Below, piece by piece: positions 1 through 10,492 of a stretch of DNA of 64,000 nt (position 1 is its first letter; every line of letters starts with the position of its first letter). The notes below the pieces were generated by a model. The model was not told where the DNA came from. It saw only the letters and a list, made by a program, of their open reading frames with translations, and did no database searches. This stretch comes from Tetrahymena thermophila SB210. Its lineage: Eukaryota > Ciliophora > Oligohymenophorea > Hymenostomatida > Tetrahymenidae. The translations under genes were made by a program, and so were the position numbers. The stretch spans positions 372,001 to 436,000 of the forward strand of contig NW_002476433.1 in assembly GCF_000189635.1 (NCBI RefSeq), read 5' to 3'.

Positions 1-68
1 TAAAGTTCTGAATTAGTTTCCTACTCATTACAAGAAGAGCTCCTTGTGTTTTCATTAGATGAATCCAT
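1..68 (-). CDS. 5' tip of a gene cut by the left edge
   Basis: The minus strand has an ATG at 68 followed by an open frame to the window edge: 22 codons beginning MDSSNENTRSSSCNEQ, with one TAG read as Gln. The serine, asparagine and glutamate composition and the drop in A+T compared with the flanking DNA suggest a real N-terminus. It points away from the gene at 621, so the two would share a 550 bp upstream region. Too little is present to name a family. Confidence 0.45.
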
Positions 69-620
69 TTTAATGTCTTTTATTTATTTTTTAATGAAAT
101 AATGCTTAATTATAATTTATTTAATTTTTAATATAATAGTGTTTGTTTTAATATTTAAAATAGCCTTGCTAATTAAAGTAATTATCTTTTTGTTGAAATT
201 GATTGAATTACTTTAAAGCAATCTATCTAGCTAGCTAGCTATATATATTGAACGAAATAATTAAAAATCAATCAAATAGATTTACATGTAAATATTAAAG
301 TTATTGGGGAGGGCAGTTTATTTAGCTTGAAAATTTAATTTCCTACCAAATTTGAGTTTGATTTGAAATTTGATTTATTTGGAAAAGTATCTTTTAGGCA
401 AGTAATACATAAACAGAGACACTCATACATACATACAAACAAACAAATAAACTATTGAATTAAGAATGATAATAATAATATTAAATAATTAGTAGATAGA
501 ATCTTATACCTAATAAATAGATTAAGCATTAAGTGGCACATTATCAATAAAACATAATAAAAAATATCAATTTTAAACATAACTTCAAACTCATAATTAG
601 CATTATAAGGAGTATTAAAC
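69..620. other. intergenic region between divergent genes
   Basis: About 550 bases of AT-rich DNA between two divergently oriented starts. It holds short simple repeats (a CTAG/GCTA run near 226-242 and CATA/CAAA runs near 424-450) and an A-rich leader just before the ATG at 621. No defined promoter element was recognised. Confidence 0.5.
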
Positions 621-1283
621 ATGGCTGCTACAACTTAAGATTATGGATTAATTGAAAATGCTATTTTGAATAATATTTAGATCATAAAAAATGACTTTAT
701 GCTTCTACATTAAAGATAAAAGGGAATGATAAATTAACTTGAGAATGATTTCTTGCAAGCAATCCCAGAGAAAATAAAAAATATGTCAGTTGCTGATTTC
801 TTGTATAAATTTGATGGTGACCTGAATAAAGCCTTTTGCTAACTCTCAGTTGTTGATTTAAATTTAAGTTAAACTCTTTCTAATGCCTCTACCCTTCCAT
901 TATAAAATAATACAAATTTTGTTTCAAATAATAATAAGCTAATATATAGTCAAGTATAATCAAGCAGCTTTATGGAGAATTTTCCTAAAAGCAATAACTA
1001 CAACCCAATAAACTCAAGCAACAGTAAAAGTATTTTGAAAAACTCTAAAAGAAAAAGAAACGAGTACGAATAGAACTAGAAAAAGCTTCTAAATAATCTA
1101 TATCAGACACACCAAAATAACTATTCCAATAACAAAGAAAACTTTTCACAAAATGGAACATCTCAAATGCACTTCCAGCAGTAATCGAAATAAAATACAG
1201 CTAAAAAAAATAATAATACTAACAACAACAATTAAAACTAAAATACTACTTCAAAAAGCGGGAAAAAAATCTGGAAATTTTGA
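621..1283 (+). CDS. Borealin/Nbl1 N-terminal-like protein
   Basis: Single exon of 220 residues, with in-frame TAA and TAG read as Gln and a TGA stop. The first 75 or so residues form a helical segment in which a run ending in LENDFLQAIPEKIKNMS leads into VADFLYKFDGDLNKAF. This matches the pattern of the Nbl1/Borealin N-terminal domain: a helix, then a 'lP..vr.M.v.dfl..f.gd' motif, which binds INCENP and Survivin in other eukaryotes. The rest is low-complexity and Asn/Gln/Lys-rich, with a basic KNSKRKRN patch near the middle that could act in nuclear localisation or DNA binding. The family call rests on a short motif by eye. If right, it is a non-catalytic subunit of the chromosomal passenger complex, whose kinase subunit is encoded at 10493-16926. 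Confidence 0.5.
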
Positions 1284-2114
1284 GCTGATTTTCATAAAAG
1301 ATAAAAATAATCGAACAAATTCTTACTGACTAACACAACTATTTTGTGACTAACTATATATAAAATCAATAAAATGTAAAGTAGAACAATAAATAAATAA
1401 ATAACTTAACACAAAAAAATTTTTTCTAATAAATTATAATATATTAAAAAAATTAAAATACTATTTTATTTTGATTGTTGTATTAATTAAATATTTATTT
1501 TTTCTGATTAGTTTAAAATTATTTCAATAAAATTAAATATTTTTATCCCAATTTATCATAATAAAGTTATAAATGAATTATTTTTTAGTGTGTTTAAAAG
1601 CTAATTATTAAAATTAAAATTAAACAATTAAATTAAAACTATTTTTTAGAGTAATAAATTAGTTCATTTAATTAAAATTTAATAGTTTTTATCAAATTAT
1701 AAGCGAAGAGTTTTTCAAAAATTAATCTAATCAAATAAATTTATTTTAAATTAAAATTAGAACTTCTTTTTTTGAGTTAGCAAATGAGTTTCATTTATTT
1801 ACATCATCCATCATTAAATAAGTTTTAGTAAAATCATGTTAAATAAAATTGTTTATTTGGATAAACATTTTTATTATATTTTTTAGTTTTATGTAAAAGA
1901 GAAAAAGTATAAAAAAGAAATTATTGATGAAGTTTTGTGAAATGTGATAGGAAGAATAACATGTTGAAATATATATAGCTTTATGACATATATACGTTTC
2001 AAATTAATTCAGCTTGATTTCATGCTAATAATAAATGATATTTGAAAACTTAAGATAGTAATTAATTCCTTCTATTTATTTATTATTATCATTTATACAA
2101 ATCAGCACTTTAAA
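1284..2114. other. intergenic, no gene seen
   Basis: AT-rich DNA between two convergent genes, with long A and T runs and no coding signal or structured RNA that could be supported. Confidence 0.5.
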
Positions 2115-2966
2115 TCAATTAAGCCAAGCTAATCCCTTTCTGAAGCTACCTCCATAAGTATTAGAAATACCATCAGCATTAGCTTTACTGGTATCAGCCC
2201 AATAAGCATTAGTAACATGAGAGTTATTTTCATAAGTTTACCTATATTTTATAATTAATTGATAAATATTATTTTACTTATTTACTTATAATCTTTTTGT
2301 TTTTAATAGCTATTATAAATCCAAATGTCTGTTCTTAATCATGAATAATTTCATTGCTAATATTAGAGTTTCTTTAAATAATAGCTCACACCATTTATAT
2401 CTTTACGAATTATCCAAATTTCATTTAATGTTTATTTATTTGTCTCTTCTTTTCTTTCTTTTTGCATTTGAGTATTCCTTTCTTTCTTTTTTTATTTGAT
2501 TATTTCTTTCTTTCTGCCCATATGTTTGTTTGTTTATTTATTTATTTGTATGCTCGCTTGCTTGCTTGGTTGCTTATTTCCTTGCTTTAATTTGTTAAAA
2601 TAAACAAAAATCTTACCAGTGATTTAAGCAAGTATTATAGTATTTGAATTCTTTGGCGCATTTACCCTTTCTGTTAGTGGAATAAAAAATGCAAATAAAT
2701 ATAAAAATTTATAAAATGATATAGAAATTGTATAATAAAATGCTAATTTACCTGCCATCAAGCATTTTAGCAGCAAAACTTGTAGGATTTTCTTAGAAAC
2801 ACTTTTTTAAAGGGATATAAGTATCAACGCAAGGACCAGCCTTAATTCTCATAGGTACTTGATAGGCTTCAATTTCCTCCTTAGAGTATTTATAATGTTC
2901 TATTTTAAAATGAATTTCTTTTTAATTTGGAAGTGATAGAAAGCATATAGTTTAAATATTTTCCAT
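2115..2966 (-). CDS. twin CX9C (CHCH) mitochondrial-type protein
   Basis: Three exons (2752-2966, 2617-2670, 2115-2241) join in frame to 131 residues ending in TGA. Introns run 2671-2751 and 2242-2616. Cysteines fall at residues 46, 56, 76 and 86, giving two exact C-x9-C motifs (CVDTYIPLKKC and CAKEFKYYNTC), the signature of the coiled-coil-helix-coiled-coil-helix fold. Such proteins are usually imported into the mitochondrial intermembrane space by Mia40 and act as respiratory-chain subunits or assembly factors; small complex I subunits such as NDUFB7 have this pattern. The 19-residue spacing between the motifs is wide, so no specific subunit is named. The C-terminal 45 residues are rich in Asn, Tyr and Trp and have no clear match. 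The start is the first in-frame ATG; a short upstream exon cannot be excluded. Confidence 0.75.
2440..2590. repeat. simple-sequence tract inside an intron
   Basis: Within the second intron of the CX9C gene the plus strand shows runs of CTTT/TTTC, then GTTT and ATTT, then GCTTGCTT tetranucleotides. On the transcribed strand this is a purine-rich, AAAG/CAAA/AAGC-type tract. It accounts for much of the unusual length (375 bases) of this intron. Confidence 0.7.
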
Positions 2967-3718
2967 AAGTGATGTATGTAATCTGCAATTTTATTTTATT
3001 ATATTATTTCATATATAATTTATGTAAATTTGTAAATATTTTTTATCATTTTTTTTGCCTTTGCTTATAAAGTTTACGCCTTCATGTAATTTATTCTATA
3101 AAATATTTTAAAATAACTATCTCACATTGATTTTCGTTCCAAGCTCCGTGTCCTCCCATTTATTTTTACTTTATTTTTTCCTTTTAAATTATTCAGAAAT
3201 TGTTCTTTCCTTATAATATTAATTAATTTAATTAGTTTTTATCTTTTCTTCTAATTTCCCTTCTTTCCTTAAGCAATGAGTTTTCATAAGCTAATCCAAT
3301 GTTTTTTTTTATTGCTTGTATGTATGTATTTATTATTCATCATATAAGCCAATCCATATTGCTTTAACTTAAATGATATCTTCTAATAAATTTTTATATC
3401 AAAACACAATAAACAAATCAATTGAATCTTGCTGAAATAAATAATAAATTTATTCTCTCAATATCCAATTCTAATATATAAAGCTTAAATCTTAAATTTT
3501 TGAAATGGATTTTTTGTTGTTTTGAGAAAAACAACAATAATTTAAAGTATTTTTACATTTCCATAATATTATGAATAAATTTAATAAAAATATTCTAAAT
3601 AAATTTAATGAATTGAAGTAAATTAAAAAACATTTTAAAGCTAAAATTGTTAAAGTTTAATTATTTAAAATAGTTCAAAGCATTTTTCATTGTAAATTTA
3701 TATAAATATTTACTATTT
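2967..3718. other. intergenic with possible decayed repeat copy
   Basis: AT-rich DNA upstream of the CX9C gene. Around 3540-3660 are stretches resembling the start of the 2.5 kb tandem unit that follows, for example a shared GTAAA(C/T)TAAAAAACATTTT string. This could be an older, decayed third unit, but simple AT composition could also produce it. Confidence 0.3.
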
Positions 3719-6235
3719 TTTAGTTAATTAAAAATTAGAATAATTTATACTATACCTACCTATATTAACATAATATTATTGAATAATCTAATAAAAATTA
3801 GATAAGGCTAGTAATTAGAAGAAGTAAACTAAAAAACATTTTTAAAAACTAATCCAAAAAATGAAAATATTCATATAGGTTTGCTTGTTAGTTAGTTAGT
3901 TAGTTTAGTTAATTAAAAAAATTAATTTATTAAAATTAGGTAAAACAAAGAATTTTATTTGTAAAGTAAAAACATTATTAACTTATTTTTAATAAAGTAA
4001 AAATTAGAATAATCAATAAATAAAATATTTCTTTTTATTAATTTTATTAATTTGTTTTTTTATATTTCCATAATATTAATGAAAAACATAATAAAATATT
4101 AAAGAAAAAATTAATTATGATATGAAAACAATTTAAGCTAATCAAATTAATTAAAATTTTTAAATAGATTTATTAATTAATTAAATAAAGTTTAAATAAT
4201 TTAAACATAAAGTTCAAAGAAAATATCTACTGTCTGTTTTGATAAATTAAAAATGAGAATAATTAAAAAATATAAATTTGTGATGAATAAATTTAAAGAA
4301 ATTAATAAGTTAAAATTAAAGTTTTTGTTTAACCAACAAATTAATTTACTGAAAATATATTTTTGCTTGTTTGTTTGTTTGTTTGTTTGTTTATTTATTA
4401 ATTTGCATTTATGTAATTAATAATTAATATTATTTTGTATATTTATAATTAAATTTTTTAATTTTTATTCTAATACTAGCTGAATCAGCCAAATATCATT
4501 AATGCTAAAAGGAGAAGCCCTAAATAAATTATTTAATTAGAAATAATTTATGAAGATGAAGAAATTATTGTTTTTGTATCAGGGTATTTTTGGTCGTAAA
4601 CTTTGATAACACTCCCATCTATGAGTACGACATTATCGTAAAAAAATGGTACTCCCATATTTAAAACTTATTTTTTAGAAGCTATTATAGTTAAAATAGA
4701 GTGACTAGAATTAAAAGAGGATGTTAAGTAATTTCTATCAATTTATATTGGCTTATACTAATATTAATCGCTTGTGTTTAAAATAACCATATCATCTAAA
4801 TCAAAGCAAGGGCTGCATGCTAAAATCATAATATCTTTTTAGTCAGTTGCATATTAAATTGTATATTTTTAGGATATTTTAGTTACTATATTATCAAATA
4901 TTTGTTAATATACTTCGATAAATTTATAATTATTTTAAAGTTAATATGATCCAACAAAGATTTAATCATAAAAAATAACTCTTGCTTAAAAGTACTACTA
5001 AGTTGTATTAGATTTAAGTAAGGGGAAAATCCTTTATGTTCGTGTATCTGTGATTGTTTCATTAAATGATATGAATCCCATCTATGAATCAGTATTAAGT
5101 TTTTAGTTTTTATTTTAGCAGCTTGCTAATGCAAACCACAGATGTTATTCTGAGCGTAAAGATTCACTTTAAACTTAATTATAGAAATTAGAAAATTAAT
5201 TACTAGGAAATAATCCTAAAATAGCATAATCATAAGATTCGTATGTCGCAGAATTATAAATTAATTCAAAATTTAACTTATAGATTGACATTTCTTTACA
5301 ACCTTTGCAATACATACTAGAAGTAGCCTAGTTTGCGAAGAATACTGTTTAATTAGTAATAGGACTAATTATATTATCTGTTTATATTGTAGAAACTGTG
5401 CACCCATTTGATGAGTAGCAATTTAATCTTTGATTACCTATGCACTTATTTTCTGAACAAGATCTAGAGAAAATATATGAAATAGCCATATACAGTTCCA
5501 TTTAAAATTTAATAATTGAGTCTGAATTTCCAAAATTAAAAGAGATATATTATTTGCATTAAGAGTCTTACTCAAAGAAAATAGTTTGAGCTTTTACTTG
5601 GCTGTATATAAGGGCAAATAAAGTGTATAATAAAATACTTATCATTCTTTTAAATTACTTTCTTTTTTTCTTTTTTCACAGATATTTATTTTTTTTTTCT
5701 AATTAATTTATTATTATTTTTAGTAAGGCTCTTTACAATTTTTAAATTGATATATATTAATTAATTAAGTTTACATTTAATTATACGATTAAATTAATTT
5801 GATTATATTTAAATTACTTTTTTTTCAAAATTTTGTTTAAAATTCTTTCTCTGTAATCCTAACAAACAATTCATCAAACAAGTTAACAAATAAACAAAAG
5901 CTGATAGAAAATAATTCTGTTTAAAGATAAATTTGATTTTAAGCCTTCATATATATTGTATGACTGAAAAAGATACATAATTAGTTGCTTGATTGATAGA
6001 ATTTTATTTTTAAAACTTAAGTATGTAATAAGGTGATATTAGAACATATTAAATAATAAGTATCTTCTTGCTAATTATAAAAATACATTATTTGTAATGA
6101 AGTTTTGGAAAAGAATTGTATTCATTTGGATTTTAAATATTATTTTTTTCTTTCAATTTTCCAAATTTTATAATTATGACTTCCCCCTATTTTTTTATTT
6201 TTTATGGTTTCTAATTTATATAAATAATTATTATT
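3719..6235. repeat. tandem duplication, unit A (~2.5 kb)
   Basis: First of two adjacent direct copies. Each begins with a TTAATTAAAAAT(T/G)AGAATAATTTATACTA-type stretch, continues through a GTTAGTTAGTTAG run and a minus-strand gene, and ends in a CCCCTATTTTTTTATT / TATGGTTTCTAA stretch. Similarity covers coding and non-coding DNA alike, which points to recent unequal exchange or replication slippage rather than selection on the gene alone. Boundaries are good to about 20 bases. Confidence 0.9.
4485..5645 (-). CDS. secreted pepsin-fold pseudo-protease, copy A
   Basis: Single exon of 386 residues with many in-frame TAA/TAG read as Gln and a TGA stop. It opens with a signal peptide (MISILLYTLFALIYSQVKA) and ends in a hydrophobic run (IIYLGLLLLALMIFG) that could be a membrane or GPI-type anchor. 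In between, the pattern is that of a eukaryotic aspartic protease: YISFNFGNSDS, then a cysteine-rich loop, then a YAILGLFPSN motif typical of the first lobe. The first catalytic Asp-Thr-Gly is replaced by Glu-Leu-Tyr (in KFQMELYMAIS), and no second Asp-Thr/Ser-Gly is present where expected (near YKFIEVYQQIF). The protein is therefore predicted to be catalytically dead, perhaps a binding or decoy protein. Several Asn-x-Ser/Thr sites fit a secreted glycoprotein. Copy B follows at 6997-8151, and an active relative lies at 54322. Confidence 0.8.
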
Positions 6236-8690
6236 TTTTAATTAATTAAAAATGAGAATAATTTATACTATACCTACCTATATTAACATAATATTATTGA
6301 ATAATCTAATAAAAATTAGATAAGGCTAATAATCCGAAGAAGTAAACTAAAAAACATTTTTAAAAACTAATCCAAAAAATGAAAATATTCATATAGGTTT
6401 GCTTGTTAGTTAGTTAGTTAGTTAGTTTAGTTAATTAAAAAAATTAATTTGTTAAAATTAGGTAAAAGAAAGAATTTTATTTGTAAAGTAAAAACATTAT
6501 TGACTTATTTAATAAAATAAAAATTAGAATAATCAATAAATAAAATATTTCTTTTTAATAATTCTATTAATTTGTTTGTTTATATTTCCTTAATACTAAT
6601 GAATAATATAATCAAATATTAAAGAAAAAATTAATTATCATATCAAAACAATTTAAACTAATCAAATTAATTGAAATTTTTAAATAGATTTGTTAATTAA
6701 TTAAATAAAGCTTTATTAATTTAAATATAAAGTTCAAAGAAAAAATCTTCTTTCTGTCTGTTTTGATAAATTAAAAATGAGAATAATTAAAAAATATTCA
6801 TTTGTAATAAATAAATTTAAAGAAATTAATAAGTTAAAATTAAAGTTTTTATTTAATCAACAAATTAATTTACTGAAAAAAAATATGTATTTGCTTGTTT
6901 GTTTATTAATTAATTTGCATTTATGTAATTAATAGTTAATATTATTTTATATATTTATAATTAACTTTTTTAATTTTTAGTCAAATACTAACTGAATCAG
7001 CCAAATATCATTAATGCTAAAAGGAGAAGCCCTAAATAAATTATTTAATAAGAAATAATTTATGAAGATGAAGAAATAATTGTATTTGCATCAGGGTATT
7101 TTTGGTCGTAAACATTGATAACACTCCCAGCTATGAGTACGACATTATCGTAAAAAAATGGTACTCCCATATTTAAAACTTATTCTTTAGAAGCTATTAT
7201 ATTAAAAATAGAGTGACTAGAATTATATGAGGTGGTTAAGTATTTTCTATTAATTTATATAGGCTTATACTAATATTAATCGACTGTGTTTAAAATAACC
7301 ATGTCATCTAAATCCAAGCAAGGATTGCATGTTAAAACCATAATATCTTATTAGGCAGTTGCATATTAAATTCTATATTTTTAGGATACTCTAGTTACTA
7401 TATTATCAAATATTTGTTAATATACTTCGATAAATTGATAATTATTTTAAAGTTAATATGATCCAACAAAGATTTAATCATAAAAAATAACTCTTGCTTA
7501 AAAGTACTTCTAAGTTGTATCAGATTTAAGTAAGGGAAAAATCCTTTATGTTTGTCTATTTGTGATTGTTTCATTAAATGATAAGAATCCCATCTATGAA
7601 TCAGTATTAAGATCTCTGTTTTTATTATAGCAGCTTGCTAATGCAAACCACAGATTTTATTCTGAGCGGTAAGTATCACTTTAAACTTAATTATAGAAAT
7701 TAGAAAATGAATTACTAGGAAATAATCCTAACATAGCATAATCATAATATTGGTATGCTGCAGCACTATAAACAAAATCAAAATTTAACTATTTGATTGA
7801 CATTTCTTTACAACCTTAGCAAAAAATAGAAGAAGTAGCCTAGTTTGCGTAGAATATTGTCTAATTAGCAGCATTAATTATATTTTCTGTTTATGAAGAA
7901 ACCTTGCACCCATTTGATGACTAGCAGTCTAATTTTTGATTACTTACACACTAATTACCTGGACAAGATGTAGAGAAAACAAATGAAATAGTACTATACA
8001 GTTCCATTTAAAATTTAATAATTTAGTCTGAACTTCCAAAATTAAAAGAGACATATTATCTGCACTAAGAGTCTTACTCAAAAAAAATAATTTGAGCTTT
8101 TACTTGGCTGTATATTAGGGCAAATAAAGTGTATAATAAAATACTTTTCATTCTTTTAAATTTCTTACTTTTTTCACAGATATTTTTTTTTTTCTAATTT
8201 ATTTATTATTATTTTTAGTAAAGCTCTTTACAATTTTAAAATTGATAAATATTATACGATTCAATTAATTTGATTATAATTTATTTAATTACTTTTTTTT
8301 CAAACTTTTGTTTAAAATTCTTTCTCTGGAATTCTAACAAACAAGTTAACAAATAAACAAAAACTGATAGAAAATAATTCTATTTAAAGATAAATTTGAT
8401 TTTAAGCTTCATATATATTGTATGACTGAAAAAGATACATAATTAGTTGTTTGTTTGATAGAATTTTATTTTTAAAATTTAGGTATGTAATAAGGTGATA
8501 TTAGAAAATATTAAATAATAAGTATCTTTTTGCTCATTATAAAAATACATTATTTGTAATGAAGTTTTGGAAAAGAATTGTATTGATTTGTATTCATTTG
8601 GATTTAAATATTTTTTTTTTTTTTAATTTACTCAATTTTATAATTAAGACTTCCCTCTATTTTTTTATTTTTTATGGTTTCTAACTTATT
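6236..8690. repeat. tandem duplication, unit B (~2.5 kb)
   Basis: Second copy of the unit starting at about 3719. It has small insertions and deletions relative to unit A (for example a shorter GTTT run near 6895 and a longer T run near 8610) and scattered substitutions, but the same order of landmarks from end to end. It abuts unit A directly, with no spacer. Confidence 0.9.
6997..8151 (-). CDS. secreted pepsin-fold pseudo-protease, copy B
   Basis: Paralogue of the gene at 4485-5645: 384 residues, single exon, the same signal peptide apart from its second residue (MKSILLYTLFALIYSQ), the same pepsin-like lobe pattern (FNFGSSDQ; YAMLGLFPSN) and the same hydrophobic C-terminus. The first active site is again Glu-Leu-Tyr (KFQMELYSTIS), and the second Asp-Thr/Ser-Gly is again missing. 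The reading frame is intact despite many amino-acid differences, several clustered in the cysteine-rich surface loop. Constraint to remain a protein therefore seems to have continued after duplication, although the age is unknown. The cysteine positions are largely kept, which argues for an exported, disulphide-bonded product. Confidence 0.8.
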
Positions 8691-10492
8691 AATTGGGTAA
8701 ACATTAATAATCATCTTCAACTTACCCATATCCCCTCTAAATAAAAAGGAAATAGCATTAACTTGCAATTTAATATGTTATACTTCGAAACTAGTCGACT
8801 AAAAATGAATGATATATTTTATCTATTACAATCATTTATAAATAACTTTCTTGAAAGTCAATGGATTTAGAACTTTAATTTTCTCAACAAAATATGGATA
8901 AAAGCTTTTATTCTACTTTTAAATTTTTATTCAAACTAAAAATCATTCAATTTTATTTACAATATTTTTGAAATATTTTATAGGAGAAATTAAGATGGTT
9001 AAGTGAATGATATTTAATCTTCAATTTACTTAACTTTTTATTTTTCTATTTAATGAATACCATAGAAAATTTTTCTTCATAAACATTTGAAAAAGAAGCA
9101 AATTAATAATTTTTTCTATCTTTAAAAACAAATTTTATGATTTTATTACATAATTTTTCTTTCAAATTTTATAAAATTATTTTTGATGTTGATAATTATT
9201 TACTATAGTTCTTTTTATCAATGCATTTACAATATAAATTAAGATATTTTATCAAAATTTTTAAGCTACACCAAAACCATTTATTTGTTGATAAATTTCC
9301 CAGCAATCATACAAATTATATCTTGAATATAGGAGAAAATAATTAAATCATAACGAAAAAAGTATATTTTGTTTCTTTTTTGCTATTACCTATCCATTAA
9401 TTAAATTCAATGCAAACTATAAGAGAAATTAAGAAAATTGTAACCTAAAAATATTTATTTTGTCTATTTGAACAAATTGAACTTAAATTTTTCAACAAAT
9501 ATTTATTTGAAAATTTCTAATAAAATTCTTTTATTAGCCTAAAATTTTTAGAAAATATTTAAACTTATTATTCTCCTCTATTTTAATTATATTTATTTTA
9601 TGTATGAGATTCGCTTAGAAGTATTCTTTTTAATCAAAGAAACTAAGAAATTGATAAATTGTTTCTTGAGTTGATATTTAATTTTTGACTTTTGCTGCTT
9701 TTATTACAGGATAAATTGAATTTTCTTCTCCAATATTGAATTTGATTAATTCTAATAATTAAAGTTTTTACTTATAGCTTAACTTTTACAATGTTATGAA
9801 AAGAGATCCTTATTTAGAAAATTCTTTTGATGATTTTTTAAAACTTATTATAGTAATCCTAAAAATTAATTTATAAAAGACAAGTATGAAACTTAGTGGT
9901 GAATTAGAATATATTCATAATAAAATATTTAAATAAATTATTATCAAAATGCAAAGAAATTAAGTAATTATAAAAACAATAGACTTTGAATTTGATTTTT
10001 TTATAGGTAATTTTATCAAAGGTATTCTGAAAAAATAATAAAAAAATAAGATTGATTTTGCAAAATAGGAGAAGAAATTTGCATACTTTGAATATAAAAT
10101 ATAAAAAAGATTATAAACACATTATTATTAACACAAAGATAAGGAAATTAATTATAAAAATTTCATATCATAATTATTATTTTTTATTAATTTAAACTAT
10201 TATCAATAAACTTATTTTATTTTCTTTTTAAAAGAAGTTTTTATTATTATTTTATTGTTATTTAAATTGAGTTATATATATTTATACTGATTAGATTGTT
10301 GCAAAATAATTTTAAATATAAGATATCATTTTGTTTTTATGTGGCTATTTTAGTTTGTTTGTTTGTTAGTTAATTTATTTGTTTTTTTTTTAGTTATTAA
10401 GTTAATTAAATCTTGTTTTTAGCATCTAATCAGAGTTAATTAAAATTAAATTAATTAGTAAAATAAGCATTTATTTATTTGATATCCCTATA
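8691..10492. other. intergenic, no firm gene
   Basis: About 1.8 kb of AT-rich DNA between the duplicated genes and the 3' end of the kinase gene. On the plus strand, TGA-free stretches run at 9053-9607 (from an ATG) and at about 9671-10290. With TGA as the only stop, open runs of this length are expected by chance here, and no motif supports them. Confidence 0.4.

Noticed and set aside
3885-6430. GTTA, GTTAG and GTTTG tetranucleotide runs as possible telomeric or replication-origin repeats.
   Set aside because: They are short, are not the GGGGTT telomere repeat of Tetrahymena, and occur as part of the local duplication.
9053-9607. 185-codon TGA-free frame from an ATG on the plus strand, followed by another open run to about 10290.
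   Set aside because: With TGA as the only stop and about 80% A+T, many frames of this length arise by chance. No motif, domain or clean splice chain supports it.
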